A program made the position numbers and the translations under genes. A stretch of 54,187 bases of DNA. Source: a virus. Below are positions 1 to 7,903 of the stretch, in pieces. The notes beneath the pieces are model-generated. The model searched no databases. It was not told where the DNA came from and saw nothing but the letters and a program-made list of their open reading frames with translations. The stretch covers positions 1-54,187 of IMG/VR virus record IMGVR_UViG_3300044655_000545. One strand, 5' to 3'. How positions within the stretch are numbered: the stretch's first letter is position 1; every line of letters begins with the position of its first letter.

Positions 1-127
1 TACTCTGGTACAAGTTTTGCCAGAAGCACTTGGTGTTAGCGCAGAAACATCTACCTTCAAAACTTTGCTTTCACCAGTACCGTCAGAAAGGTTGGTGAAT
101 TTCATAATTGCCATTCGCTCACCATCA
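1..127. repeat. left copy of 127-bp direct terminal repeat
   Basis: These bases are identical to the last 127 of the window. A coding frame runs through the repeat and closes into one intact gene when the ends are joined. The exact length equals a k-mer size commonly used by short-read assemblers, so this is best read as the overlap of a circular assembly (circular or circularly permuted genome) rather than a physical terminal repeat. Confidence 0.95.
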
Positions 128-159
128 AAGAGCGTTTGACTTGCGACTGCATCAGCCAT
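1..159 (-). CDS. junction-spanning structural protein, N-terminal 53 codons
   Basis: This is the 5' part of a gene cut by the window ends; the rest lies at 53815-54187. The start is ATG at 159-157 with a GGAG Shine-Dalgarno about 7 bases upstream. Reading leftward gives exactly 53 codons to base 1 and continues in frame at base 54060, for a joined product of 134 residues beginning MADAVASQTL. An internal ATG further in (MAIMKF) would give only 119 residues and has no comparable ribosome site. The protein is small and probably beta-rich, without membrane segments. It lies between the capsid cluster and the adaptor cluster on the late strand, so a virion role is likely, but I do not recognise a named family. 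Confidence 0.85.
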   Translation of the reverse strand, partial: MADAVASQTLFDGERMAIMKFTNLSDGTGESKVLKVDVSALTPSASGKTCTRV

Positions 160-170
160 ATTTTTCTCCA

Positions 171-195
171 ATTAAAAGGAAGGGGCCGAAGCCCC
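171..195 (-). terminator. rho-independent terminator with UUCG tetraloop
   Basis: On the minus strand a GGGGC / GCCCC stem (195-191 with 186-182) closes a UUCG tetraloop, an exceptionally stable loop. It is followed by TTCCTTTT. It lies in the 44-base gap after the last gene of the capsid cluster and before the junction-spanning gene, so it probably ends or attenuates the head-gene transcript. Confidence 0.7.
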
Positions 196-203
196 GACCT
201 TGA

Positions 204-656
204 TTAGCAAGAACCGCCGTAAGCTTTTTTCATCTTACCACCGGTTTTGTACTTTTGAATTACGCCACCTGTAGCGTACTTCTCAATTACCCCACCAGTT
301 TTCAGACCTTTATGCGCTTTAGACGCAGGCTTATTAGCATGAGACTTAATGTCGCCCTTAATGCCTTTAATAGCTGACATCTCAGCTTTGTGCATCTTAG
401 AAGACTCAACCTCACCGCCTTTTTTACGCATCATTGGCATTGGGCCGGTTTCCATTTTTGTAGGAATACCACCCATACCAATACCGCGTGAAGGCATGGC
501 AGGAGCCATACCACGACGAGCTGCCATAGGGGCGCCACGTGCAGAAGCGCTTTCAGGAATAATACCCTTTTTAGCTACTGCACCGCCTTTTTTGAGCTTT
601 AGCTCAACTGAAGGCTCAGTGGTTTTCATCTTAGGCATTGGTTTAAATTGGCCCAT
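204..656 (-). CDS. basic Gly/Lys-rich repeat protein of the head cluster
   Basis: A 150-residue, lysine- and glycine-rich protein of low complexity. The C-terminal third carries tandem copies of a short motif, GG-V-I-x-K-Y (two full copies plus GGKMKKAY), and ends in GGSC. Shorter GG motifs follow KK pairs near the N-terminus. The start is ATG at 656 with AAGGAG upstream, overlapping the end of the preceding gene. It is last in the head cluster, directly before a terminator. The same GG-x-I/V/L-x-K/Q-Y motif recurs in several other virion-cluster proteins here, for example at 5080-5367 and the C-terminus of 7904-13594. The charge suggests binding to DNA or to the acidic scaffold. No function can be assigned. 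Confidence 0.75.
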   Translation of the reverse strand: MGQFKPMPKMKTTEPSVELKLKKGGAVAKKGIIPESASARGAPMAARRGMAPAMPSRGIGMGGIPTKMETGPMPMMRKKGGEVESSKMHKAEMSAIKGIKGDIKSHANKPASKAHKGLKTGGVIEKYATGGVIQKYKTGGKMKKAYGGSC

Positions 657-658
657 GA

Positions 659-1348
659 TTAACGCTCCTTCGCAGCAAAGATGTAATCAACTGTCATAGT
701 CTTTGCGACTGCTTCACCATTCTGAATAGCAAAACTAATAGTTAAGTCTTCATCATCAGGCAAATTAGTCACAGCAGACGTGCCAGCTACAACACCGTTT
801 ACACAATATTGCATTACTGCACCACCATCGTAGTTGAAGCCCAAGGTAATGAACGTGTCATTAGCCATGGTTGCAACTGAAGTAGTTGTAGCAGTGCCGT
901 TCTTTTCAACCAAGAAGCTCACCGAAGTTGAGCCATCAGCCTTTGTGAAGAACACGCCATCACTGACGTCCAGTGGTGAAGTATCAGTAATTTGCAAACC
1001 AATTGACAAGTCAGATTGAGTAGCATCGCTAACCTTGAAGCGAGCTTCAAAGTATAACTGTTTACCAGAAGAGAAGCGGAATGACTCGCCTTTTTTCTGG
1101 AGTGCAACCAAATCGTTATCAGCCGCAGTGTTGGTAATCAACAGTAAACCACCGTCGCCATCTGTCAGAGCTTGTGTAGCGGCTGCATCTGTCTCAGTTA
1201 CTGTCCAGTCACCAGCCACGTAGTAGTCAAAATCTTCCATGTAAGAATGGAATTTAGTTGGCGAGGGCATGCCCAAGTCAGCCAAAGAGTTTGACTCTCC
1301 CACATTGGTCAAACCAAATGGGAAGCGCGTGTTATAAATATTAGCCAT
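659..1348 (-). CDS. putative capsid-associated beta-sandwich protein
   Basis: A 229-residue protein immediately downstream of the major capsid gene. The sequence is rich in alternating hydrophobic/polar beta-strand patterns. The segment from about residue 40 to the end (LYFEARFKV, GVFFTKADG, FITLGFNYDG, MTVDYIFAA) resembles a lectin/LamG-like jelly roll of the kind found in head decoration or fibre-base proteins. The start at 1348 has a GGAG site. Its position suggests a head decoration or capsid-surface protein. The beta-sandwich reading is inference from pattern, not a family match. Confidence 0.6.
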   Translation of the reverse strand: MANIYNTRFPFGLTNVGESNSLADLGMPSPTKFHSYMEDFDYYVAGDWTVTETDAAATQALTDGDGGLLLITNTAADNDLVALQKKGESFRFSSGKQLYFEARFKVSDATQSDLSIGLQITDTSPLDVSDGVFFTKADGSTSVSFLVEKNGTATTTSVATMANDTFITLGFNYDGGAVMQYCVNGVVAGTSAVTNLPDDEDLTISFAIQNGEAVAKTMTVDYIFAAKER

Positions 1349-1370
1349 TGTCTTTTCTCCTTAATGCGTA

Positions 1371-1384
1371 GGGGCCGGAGCCCC
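1371..1384 (-). promoter_or_regulatory. stable hairpin after the capsid gene
   Basis: On the minus strand, GGGGC-TCCG-GCCCC forms a five-pair GC stem just past the capsid stop codon, with the same stem sequence as the terminator at 182-195. Here the downstream bases are TACGCATTAAGG, with no U-run. It is therefore more likely a partial terminator or mRNA-stabilising stem that keeps capsid message high relative to distal genes. Confidence 0.5.
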
Positions 1385-1393
1385 CACTTGGGT

Positions 1394-2308
1394 TTAGACG
1401 CCGGGTGTACCGTACATTGAGCGCCAGTCAGTCCAACCAATGTCATAACGCTCGGTGGCTTTATAACGCATTGAGTCGGTCTCAAAGTCGCCTTCCATGG
1501 TCTTTTCCAAGCCACGGCGCATCATCAACTTCATGCCTTCAGGGGCATCAGTCTGAACCCACCAAGCTGTGGCAGATGTCAAACGAGAGATAACTGAAGC
1601 ACCTTCAGGCATCAAACCAATAGACTTAATTGGGTTGATGTCGTTGTTGGCTGTACCAGCACGAAGAACGCTCTTCAACAGAACTTCAGCTTGGAAGACG
1701 TTACCGGGAGCAACCACTAACTTCAGGGGTTGCAAACGGATCTTCTTGCCGTTGTTATCCACTGCTTGACGAACTTGGATCAGCATCTGCTCCAAGGAAG
1801 TCTGGCTCAAGTTAGCAGCTGTGTTCAGCAAATTGCTTGCTGTACCGCTAACCAGTGGGTGTGTAGAAGCATTCAACTGAACGCCGTCGCCGCCAGCATA
1901 TGCTGAGTTGAACGCTTGGTTCAACACATTGGCTGCCAATGTCTCTTTGGTTTCCACCAAAGATTGGGCCAAATGCTTAGCGTAAACTTGACCGATACGG
2001 ATGTGGTCACCGTCTTCAACCAATACCTTGGTCAATGCGAAGGCCAAGCCATACACATTGTAGAGGTAACGCTTGAGGAACAGCACGCCACCTTGTTGGT
2101 AAGCAACAGGGCTGCCGTCAGGCAACTGAGGTGCTGCACCAAAGCCGTACAAGACAGGCTCTTCGTGGTAGTTACGTGGAATACCTTGTTGTTCACGGAA
2201 GACCGTGGACCATTCGTCCGAACGTTGATCGTAGACACCGTCGAAGCATTCATTTAGAATTGGTTCGACGATACTACGAAAGTCGGTACTGCGCATTGGA
2301 GCTGCCAT
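1394..2308 (-). CDS. major capsid protein (HK97 fold)
   Basis: A 304-residue protein assembled into the icosahedral shell. It reads like a Mu-gpT-type or other HK97-fold capsid protein: an N-terminal arm, an alpha-helical spine around residues 105-135 (AKHLAQSLVETKETLAANVLN), a loop with NASTHPLVSG, and a C-terminal axial-domain segment with LKLVVAPG, GMKLMMRRG and ERYDIGWTDWRSMYG. The start at 2308 has one of the strongest ribosome sites of the window (GGAGGG), as expected for the most abundant protein. Neighbours are the decoration candidate upstream (2324-2896) and the beta-sandwich protein downstream, with scaffold and portal further upstream. The family is assigned by pattern and order; I cannot give a precise Pfam match. 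Confidence 0.85.
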   Translation of the reverse strand: MAAPMRSTDFRSIVEPILNECFDGVYDQRSDEWSTVFREQQGIPRNYHEEPVLYGFGAAPQLPDGSPVAYQQGGVLFLKRYLYNVYGLAFALTKVLVEDGDHIRIGQVYAKHLAQSLVETKETLAANVLNQAFNSAYAGGDGVQLNASTHPLVSGTASNLLNTAANLSQTSLEQMLIQVRQAVDNNGKKIRLQPLKLVVAPGNVFQAEVLLKSVLRAGTANNDINPIKSIGLMPEGASVISRLTSATAWWVQTDAPEGMKLMMRRGLEKTMEGDFETDSMRYKATERYDIGWTDWRSMYGTPGV

Positions 2309-2323
2309 GGTTCACTCCCTCCT

Positions 2324-2896
2324 TTAAACGGCAAGAACGGACGCATTGAACTGCGACTCGTTAATGGTTACGCGCACAATCGTGTACGCATCGCCCCAAG
2401 CATTGTCGGGGTACGGGGCCAAGTCACGAATCAACATCTGTGCGCTATTACCAGCGCCAGCCAATGTGGTTGACAAGGTGCAAGCAGACAAACCAGTTGT
2501 GGTTGAGCCAGCAGTGGTGTTGCTCAAATCAGCCATGTCACCCACGGATGTTTGTGCTAACGAACCAGCAGCTTGGATCTCATACACAATGTTGGGATCG
2601 TTGTAGTAGTAAGCGACGCATGTGCCAGCTTGGTACGCAGTATTTGCGGGCCAGTTGTTGGATACACGAGCACGGCCGGTAGTGTCAGTCCACTGAACGC
2701 CAGCAAAGGCGCCTTGGAATGCATCACCGGCAGCGGCGACGACGATATTACCTGAAGTGTTCAACTTTACGGGTTGACCTTTTAGGATAGCCGTGTTATA
2801 GGCAGAAGCAATGCCATCCGTCAACGTCACAGCGCGATCTAACCCTGAGGGATGATACGCGGGACGAAGACCAAACGGCGCATTAGTTGCACTCAT
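2324..2896 (-). CDS. putative head decoration/stabilisation protein
   Basis: A 190-residue protein beginning MSATNAPFGLRPAYHPSG, an opening I associate with proteins encoded just upstream of capsid genes in many podoviruses. It is rich in Gly, Ala, Thr and beta-branched residues, with no membrane segment or catalytic motif. The start at 2896 is preceded by TTGAAAGG, the extended ribosome site used repeatedly in this genome. Being the gene next to the major capsid gene, it most likely binds the shell surface. Function is inferred from context. Confidence 0.65.
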   Translation of the reverse strand: MSATNAPFGLRPAYHPSGLDRAVTLTDGIASAYNTAILKGQPVKLNTSGNIVVAAAGDAFQGAFAGVQWTDTTGRARVSNNWPANTAYQAGTCVAYYYNDPNIVYEIQAAGSLAQTSVGDMADLSNTTAGSTTTGLSACTLSTTLAGAGNSAQMLIRDLAPYPDNAWGDAYTIVRVTINESQFNASVLAV

Positions 2897-2938
2897 GATT
2901 GAGTCCTTTCAAAAATTGAAATAAAAACTTTGTCATGT

Positions 2939-3475
2939 TTACTCAAAAACAGGACGGGGTTTAACTTTTGCATCGAATCCTACGCCGCCGCCTTCAATTG
3001 AAACCAATGTCTTGCCATTGCTATCGCGTTCACCCAGCAATTGTTCTTGCTGAACTTTAATCTTTTCTTGCTCTTCCATAGGGGCAAGGTGATGAAGTTC
3101 ATACATCAGCTCTTGATAAATGTCCATAGGCAATTTATACAAAAGCATCTCGTTGCAAGCAACAAAACCTGTGTGTTCACCAGCTTTCACTTTCAGATGC
3201 TCAAAGCCGGGTAATTCTTCGGCTTTTACTGGTTCGTAGCCCAGTCGCATACGCTTGTGAATTGGATCATATTGGTTGGTAGAAGACAACCAGCATAGGT
3301 GGTATCCCGGAATCTCGGGAGGGGTCGGAAGCGCTTCTTGAAGCCACTCCGAGCGGAACATCCTACGACGCTCCTCGGAAGAAACAAAGTTTTCTTCAGG
3401 TGCAGCACGCGATGCATCTTGCATAGCACGATTCTCACGTCCTGCGTTGGTATTCTTTTTGATACGATCATCCAT
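2939..3475 (-). CDS. conserved head-cluster protein, unknown function
   Basis: A 178-residue soluble protein. The first 45 residues are highly charged and probably disordered. A compact domain follows, with the motif YHLCWLSSTNQYDPIHKRMR and later FVACNEMLLYKLP. The last 40 residues contain a charged helix (EEQEKIKVQQEQLL). I know this type as a family conserved between scaffold and capsid genes of uncultured aquatic podoviruses, with no assigned function. It starts 2 bases after the scaffold stop codon, so the two are co-translated. A role in head assembly is inferred. Confidence 0.65.
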   Translation of the reverse strand: MDDRIKKNTNAGRENRAMQDASRAAPEENFVSSEERRRMFRSEWLQEALPTPPEIPGYHLCWLSSTNQYDPIHKRMRLGYEPVKAEELPGFEHLKVKAGEHTGFVACNEMLLYKLPMDIYQELMYELHHLAPMEEQEKIKVQQEQLLGERDSNGKTLVSIEGGGVGFDAKVKPRPVFE

Positions 3476-3477
3476 GA

Positions 3478-4461
3478 TTATTTCCGTTTCTGTTGTTTGT
3501 CATATTCTGCGAACTTGCGAATCATTTTGTTTCGCTGCTCAACGTTATCCCACATGCCCGCCTCTTTAATGGCGGCAACGCGCTTAGGGTCAACGATGTA
3601 TTCGTTGGCTCTTGTCGTCGCTGTAGTATCACGTCCTGAACTTGTCACAACAGACCTCGGTCTCTGGTTTCTCGTACCATTACTATACCCCGAATTATAT
3701 CGGTGTGGTAAATATTTTTGCAATCTGTCGTCGAGCTCATCCCAATAGTCGGGAAGTGCTGGGTCGTAGCCTTCTTCGGTCAACGCCACGTCAATGGTCT
3801 GAGCAATCTTAGAATCTGCGTCCTTCAATTGGGGGTCATACCACTTATTCTTATCGATCCAATCTGAGGCCATTTTCTGGACCATTGGATCGGGAAGTTT
3901 GATGTTCTGCGAGGATTGCGAAAGCTGCTTGTTAGCATTTTCACGCAATGACTGCAAAGACTCTAAATGCCGCTGGCTATCGTACCAGAGCTGCTGAGCT
4001 TTGGTAACTTCTTCACCATTTCGAGCATTGACAGCCTCTTGTAGCTTCATTTTGGCGTACTCAAGCCTTGTACCAGCATCATCAATGGCCTTGTCGACCC
4101 TTGCTAGCTCGGCACCAGACGTGCGTTTCTCCAAAAGAGCTACTCGCTCCGCCATTTGCGAGTTTTGTTTTCGCAATGCCGTGATTAAATGATTAGATTC
4201 ACGGGCTTTTTCACGATGAAGTTGCTTCTTAAGCTTTCTTTCTTCACGTCGAGCGGCACGAATGGCCTCTCTTTCCGGATCGTCTGTGGTAGAACCTTCA
4301 CCATTGTCATCTCCGAGTCCCTCAGCATCATCTGATGCATCAGATATGCCATCTTCGTCATCATCAGACTGGGGATTTGACATTCCTTCGGGTAGTTGCG
4401 CAATCGCAGACCCGTCTTTGGTCTCATCGACCTGCATTTCCAACTTTTCAGTTGCATTCAT
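3478..4461 (-). CDS. putative scaffolding protein
   Basis: A 327-residue protein with typical scaffold architecture. The N-terminal 65 residues are strongly acidic (many D/E, DDDEDG). A long charged coiled-coil region covers roughly residues 65-185 (RREERKLKKQLHREKAR onward). A helical segment follows, and the C-terminal tail is basic (QRNKMIRKFAEYDKQQKRK). P22-type scaffolds bind coat protein through a short basic C-terminal helix, consistent with this tail. The gene lies between the co-chaperonin/portal group and the capsid gene, the usual scaffold slot. The start at 4461 has the TTTGAAAGGA ribosome site. No protease motif is visible, so the scaffold may be recycled rather than digested. 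Confidence 0.75.
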   Translation of the reverse strand: MNATEKLEMQVDETKDGSAIAQLPEGMSNPQSDDDEDGISDASDDAEGLGDDNGEGSTTDDPEREAIRAARREERKLKKQLHREKARESNHLITALRKQNSQMAERVALLEKRTSGAELARVDKAIDDAGTRLEYAKMKLQEAVNARNGEEVTKAQQLWYDSQRHLESLQSLRENANKQLSQSSQNIKLPDPMVQKMASDWIDKNKWYDPQLKDADSKIAQTIDVALTEEGYDPALPDYWDELDDRLQKYLPHRYNSGYSNGTRNQRPRSVVTSSGRDTTATTRANEYIVDPKRVAAIKEAGMWDNVEQRNKMIRKFAEYDKQQKRK

Positions 4462-4479
4462 ATATCATCCTTTCAAAGC

Positions 4480-4902
4480 TTAAATAAAAGCTTTAATGTC
4501 ACGAGGATCGCCAGTGACTTTGCCAATGAGTTCATGATCATTGAAGAAGGTGAAAAGGCATTTGCCCTCGGCGCCTTGCTCGTCTTTGAAATCAATCTCC
4601 CATCGATCACCACCCCACTTTGGTACGCGAACAAAGTCGCCTACCTGTGCCCATGCGCCTTCAGGCCAAGACTCCATGGACTCGCGTTTCTTAAAAGCAA
4701 GAGGCCCGATAGCAATGACTTTCCCAACTTGGGTATTCCATTTCTCGGTCTCCTTAGTTTCTTGTGGAATAAAAATTCCAGCAGATGAGACTTTTTCTTT
4801 AACTGCTCGTAACTGCACAAGTATCCTTGCGCCATACGGTGCCATTAAAGGGTCTATTACAGGAAACGCTTCTCCAAGCGTCTGTTCAACGTCATTCGAC
4901 AT
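4480..4902 (-). CDS. GroES-like co-chaperonin
   Basis: A 140-residue protein resembling co-chaperonin 10. The signature runs from about residue 22 (PYGARILVQL) through a mobile-loop-like segment (KEKVSSAGIFIP, residues 35-46) to VGKVIAIGP. This corresponds to the GroES series P-x-x-D-R-V-L-V, S-A-G-G-I-V-L-P, G-x-V-x-A-V-G-P. The hydrophobic tripeptide that docks onto GroEL is present as I43-F44-I45. It is longer than GroES (about 97 residues) or T4 gp31 (111), because of an N-terminal extension and a loop around residues 72-95. It lies next to the scaffold and capsid genes, implying that it redirects host GroEL to fold the capsid protein, as gp31 does in T4. The start at 4902 overlaps the end of the upstream gene by 11 bases. 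Confidence 0.8.
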   Translation of the reverse strand: MSNDVEQTLGEAFPVIDPLMAPYGARILVQLRAVKEKVSSAGIFIPQETKETEKWNTQVGKVIAIGPLAFKKRESMESWPEGAWAQVGDFVRVPKWGGDRWEIDFKDEQGAEGKCLFTFFNDHELIGKVTGDPRDIKAFI

Positions 4903-5077
4903 TCTTTTCCTCTTCTAAAAGTTGATTAACAATAAGCAAGGCTTCCTCCAAGCCTTGGTGCTGGCCGACTAAACGCTGGTAGGCTTCGAATGTGACTGCA
5001 TTTCCCTGAACTAGGGATTCAGCAATTCGCTCTTGCCTTTGTTTAATTCGACCAATGAAATCTGCAAGAATAGCCAT
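4892..5077 (-). CDS. small coiled-coil protein
   Basis: A 61-residue, almost entirely helical protein (IGRIKQRQERIAESL, then LEEALLIVNQLLEEEK). Similar small helical proteins sit between portal and head genes in many podoviruses, without a known role. It has no recognisable Shine-Dalgarno and begins 2 bases after the upstream stop codon, so its translation is probably coupled. Its 3' end overlaps the co-chaperonin start by 11 bases. Confidence 0.7.
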   Translation of the reverse strand: MAILADFIGRIKQRQERIAESLVQGNAVTFEAYQRLVGQHQGLEEALLIVNQLLEEEKNVE

Positions 5078-5079
5078 GT

Positions 5080-5367
5080 TTAGCGGCCACGACCTGCAGA
5101 CTTCTTCACGGGGATTGCGATGGTTACTGCAAAGCCAGACATCTTCTTGGCGGCTCCGCCCTTTTTCATCGTCGCAATTTTACCAGTAGGCTTAGGCAAG
5201 GGTGGAGGCGCAGAGCCACGTGCTGGCAAATTAGCCACACGAGACTCAGGCATCACACTGCCGCCTGACTTATATTTTTGAATAACACTTTTGCCCTTGG
5301 CTTTGGCTATGGACTCGCCCATTCCCATTGCCAAGCGTTTGTGCATGTTAATGCCTTCATCAGCCAT
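5080..5367 (-). CDS. basic protein with GG motif
   Basis: A 95-residue basic, glycine/lysine-rich protein. It contains SVIQKYKSGGSV, a close copy of the repeat in the protein at 204-656, and KKGGAAKKM. The C-terminus is SAGRGR. The start at 5367 has AGGAG. It overlaps the portal gene by 8 bases, so it is translated with the portal. The motif sharing suggests a common binding partner among virion proteins. No function is known. Confidence 0.65.
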   Translation of the reverse strand: MADEGINMHKRLAMGMGESIAKAKGKSVIQKYKSGGSVMPESRVANLPARGSAPPPLPKPTGKIATMKKGGAAKKMSGFAVTIAIPVKKSAGRGR

Positions 5368-7900
5368 TTTGAGCTCCTAGAGTTTGTTGAATTAGATTCT
5401 GCGCTTCTAAAGCAGTTTTAACCTGCTCATACTGTAAGTTAGCGGCATCGCGCGTAAGGTCCGCTGACTTAATTCTTTCTTGCGTAAGATTGTTCTCAGT
5501 ATTCTTAGCCATATCGGCTTGGAGTTTCTGAGTTGCAAGTTGCATATCCTGCTGAAGCTTTGCAGCTTCCAATTGCATCTCGGCTTGATCCTTGGTAGCG
5601 CGGCGCTGTGTCTCTGCCATGCTGGTTTGGATGAATGCTTGAGTTGCGGGGTCGGTAGGCGGTTGGCCTGACAATTGCTTAATGGCAGCAATGGCGTTTT
5701 GGATGATAGGCGGCAATGCCTTAAAGGTCTCACCAGTATCCTTATGCACATGCTGCGCAACTGCTGCAAGCAACTGATCCGCGCCTTGCGGCAGTGTCTG
5801 CTCTTTCAAAACATTGAATGGCCTATTCAACGCCGCGCTGCTATAAGAATCCACTTGGTTAAGGTACCACAATGTCAAGTGCTGCTTTACATGCTCTAAG
5901 CACAATGGAATGAAAGCCGGAGCCATGATTGGATTGGCACCATACATTGGGTCTTGCAAATAATCCAAGTGAACCTGAATATGAGCCAAGTGATCTTGCC
6001 GTGGGAACGCACCGGCGTGGCGACCAAATGTCATGGCCACATTCTCCAATGCGGGGTTCATTTCCTTCACCTCATTAGGATCAGGCAGAACCTCGTTAAT
6101 GTCAGGCAACTTAATCTGCTTAAGGATTCGTTTCTCAACAGCAAGGCGGTTGTACAAGTCAGGGTTTGCCTGAGCTCGTGCAGCCAAAGTCTGAATCTGC
6201 GCGTACCGCTGCGTTTCAGCAAAGATATGAGGGTCAGACACTGGAACAATATCTGAGTTCTTGGCAAAGTCTTCTTTAGTGACTTCCAAGTCCTCAACCA
6301 TATCCCCTTTAACCTGCTCATCCAAGTACCAGTTATTCAGCCTTGCAATAACCTTCAACACACGGCGTTGTGAGTCATGCAAGCGAGCATGCACAGCGCT
6401 AAACACCGCAGCGCCTTGCTCAATCAAAGCTTGCGTTGTGCCAACCGGCGCGTTAGATGTAATGTCTGCAATCTTTTCTTCGCTTGTGGTGACCACGCCC
6501 TTAGCGGCATTGGATAACCAACCTAGCAATTCAAGCAGCACAGGAGAGGGCTGGTTAAATGGCAATGGCATGGCAATCTTACGAATGTCATCCACACCCG
6601 GTGCGCCTTCAATCTCACTAACCTGCGTAGGCTCAATGGTTAATGACTGGCCTGATATTTTGGCGCCTTTGAGCTTAAGCATTGTGGGCGCCGTAGTAAT
6701 ATGCGCGGAATCCAGCAACGCTCGCAATGCGCCGGTAAGCGCTGCAGATAAGCCACCAATAAGATGCGGTAAACCGATTGCATAAGCACCTCGCCATGGA
6801 ATGAACTTAAACTCAATCAACCAGTCCAGCTTGGCCATGGTCTTATCACCATCCGACCAGTTGCGGTACAAGCCAACAACCTCGGTTGTTAGATCATCAA
6901 CCATCAAGATGTACGGGGCGCGCTTGCCATCTGAGTAGTTGTCATCATCCAACGACAGCCAAGTGTAGATGTGGTATACACGGCGAACGCCGTCTACGTT
7001 ATCCGCTTGGCTCTTACGACCCTCAATCTTATTGTTTGCCTTTTCAGCCTTGGACTCTTCAGGCTCCATGCTGGCACGAACAATATCAATGTCAATGTAT
7101 AAACCACTATCAACGCGTTCTTCAAATACTTCCTGCGTAATGTCTTGTACTTCAGTTACGCGGCCTGCGGTGTAGAAGTTTACAGCTGCAAATGGCAAAT
7201 ACACGTTGTCAATAGGTACAAACTCAGCGCAAGGCCTGCGCTTCTGCTCGTCGTACCAGATCTTCATGTATTGGCTACCACCAAGCGGCAACTGCGTCAG
7301 CAACTGCTCTTCCTCGTCGCGGTATTCTTCAATCTGCTCAGTGAGCTGCCAGTTCATGTAGTCGCGCTTACGCTCGGCGCGTTCTACCTTCTCATCCGTA
7401 GTCTCGCCAATAATCTTGGTTTTAACCGGCCCGTCGGCGGGGAATAGTTCCTTGATGGCGCGAGCTGAGAAGTCAACGCACGCCTCAGCCATAACAGGGT
7501 GGACAACCTTGCTGGCTCCGGTGAATTGCGCTCCGCCCGGCGCATCATGGCCTAAGCCAGTACGACGCAGGCCTTCTTCATATTGCTTATCACGTTCTTC
7601 ACGAGCTTCTTTGTCTTTCTCAATTAGCTCGACGTACTTGTGAGCTAATTTACTGAGATCATAGCTGGTAAGTACATCAGCTAAGTTCTCATAAAAGTCA
7701 GGCTCACCCTCAGGCCCTTTGGAATCATCTTCCATTCTTACGATGGCCGAGCCGTCGGGCAATTCCTCTACTTCCGGAGTCTCATCTTCCATCTCATCAA
7801 ACATGGTGAGAGCAGAAGGCCCAGCGGCTTCGACTTCTTCGTCTGACATAGGCTCGATAAAGCGATCGAAGTCCGGTGGGATTGGCATCTGTGTGGCCAT
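5360..7900 (-). CDS. portal protein
   Basis: An 846-residue protein forming the dodecameric DNA channel at the head vertex. Supporting features are an acidic N-terminus, the segment around residues 110-150 (LRRTGLGHDAPGGAQFTGASKVVHPVM), then DYMNWQLTEQIEEYRDEEEQLL and the PLGGSQYMKIWYDE strand pair, typical of large P22/podovirus-type portals. The last 110 residues form a long Gln/Ala-rich coiled coil, probably the barrel that projects into the head, as in P22 gp1. The size (P22 portal 725 residues) fits this class. The start at 7900 has a GGAG site. It lies between the giant internal protein and the head assembly genes. Confidence 0.85.
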   Translation of the reverse strand: MATQMPIPPDFDRFIEPMSDEEVEAAGPSALTMFDEMEDETPEVEELPDGSAIVRMEDDSKGPEGEPDFYENLADVLTSYDLSKLAHKYVELIEKDKEAREERDKQYEEGLRRTGLGHDAPGGAQFTGASKVVHPVMAEACVDFSARAIKELFPADGPVKTKIIGETTDEKVERAERKRDYMNWQLTEQIEEYRDEEEQLLTQLPLGGSQYMKIWYDEQKRRPCAEFVPIDNVYLPFAAVNFYTAGRVTEVQDITQEVFEERVDSGLYIDIDIVRASMEPEESKAEKANNKIEGRKSQADNVDGVRRVYHIYTWLSLDDDNYSDGKRAPYILMVDDLTTEVVGLYRNWSDGDKTMAKLDWLIEFKFIPWRGAYAIGLPHLIGGLSAALTGALRALLDSAHITTAPTMLKLKGAKISGQSLTIEPTQVSEIEGAPGVDDIRKIAMPLPFNQPSPVLLELLGWLSNAAKGVVTTSEEKIADITSNAPVGTTQALIEQGAAVFSAVHARLHDSQRRVLKVIARLNNWYLDEQVKGDMVEDLEVTKEDFAKNSDIVPVSDPHIFAETQRYAQIQTLAARAQANPDLYNRLAVEKRILKQIKLPDINEVLPDPNEVKEMNPALENVAMTFGRHAGAFPRQDHLAHIQVHLDYLQDPMYGANPIMAPAFIPLCLEHVKQHLTLWYLNQVDSYSSAALNRPFNVLKEQTLPQGADQLLAAVAQHVHKDTGETFKALPPIIQNAIAAIKQLSGQPPTDPATQAFIQTSMAETQRRATKDQAEMQLEAAKLQQDMQLATQKLQADMAKNTENNLTQERIKSADLTRDAANLQYEQVKTALEAQNLIQQTLGAQNG

Positions 7901-7903
7901 AAA

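Noticed and set aside
6261-6785. 174-codon plus-strand open frame
   Set aside because: It lies fully antisense within the portal gene and looks like a codon-usage shadow.
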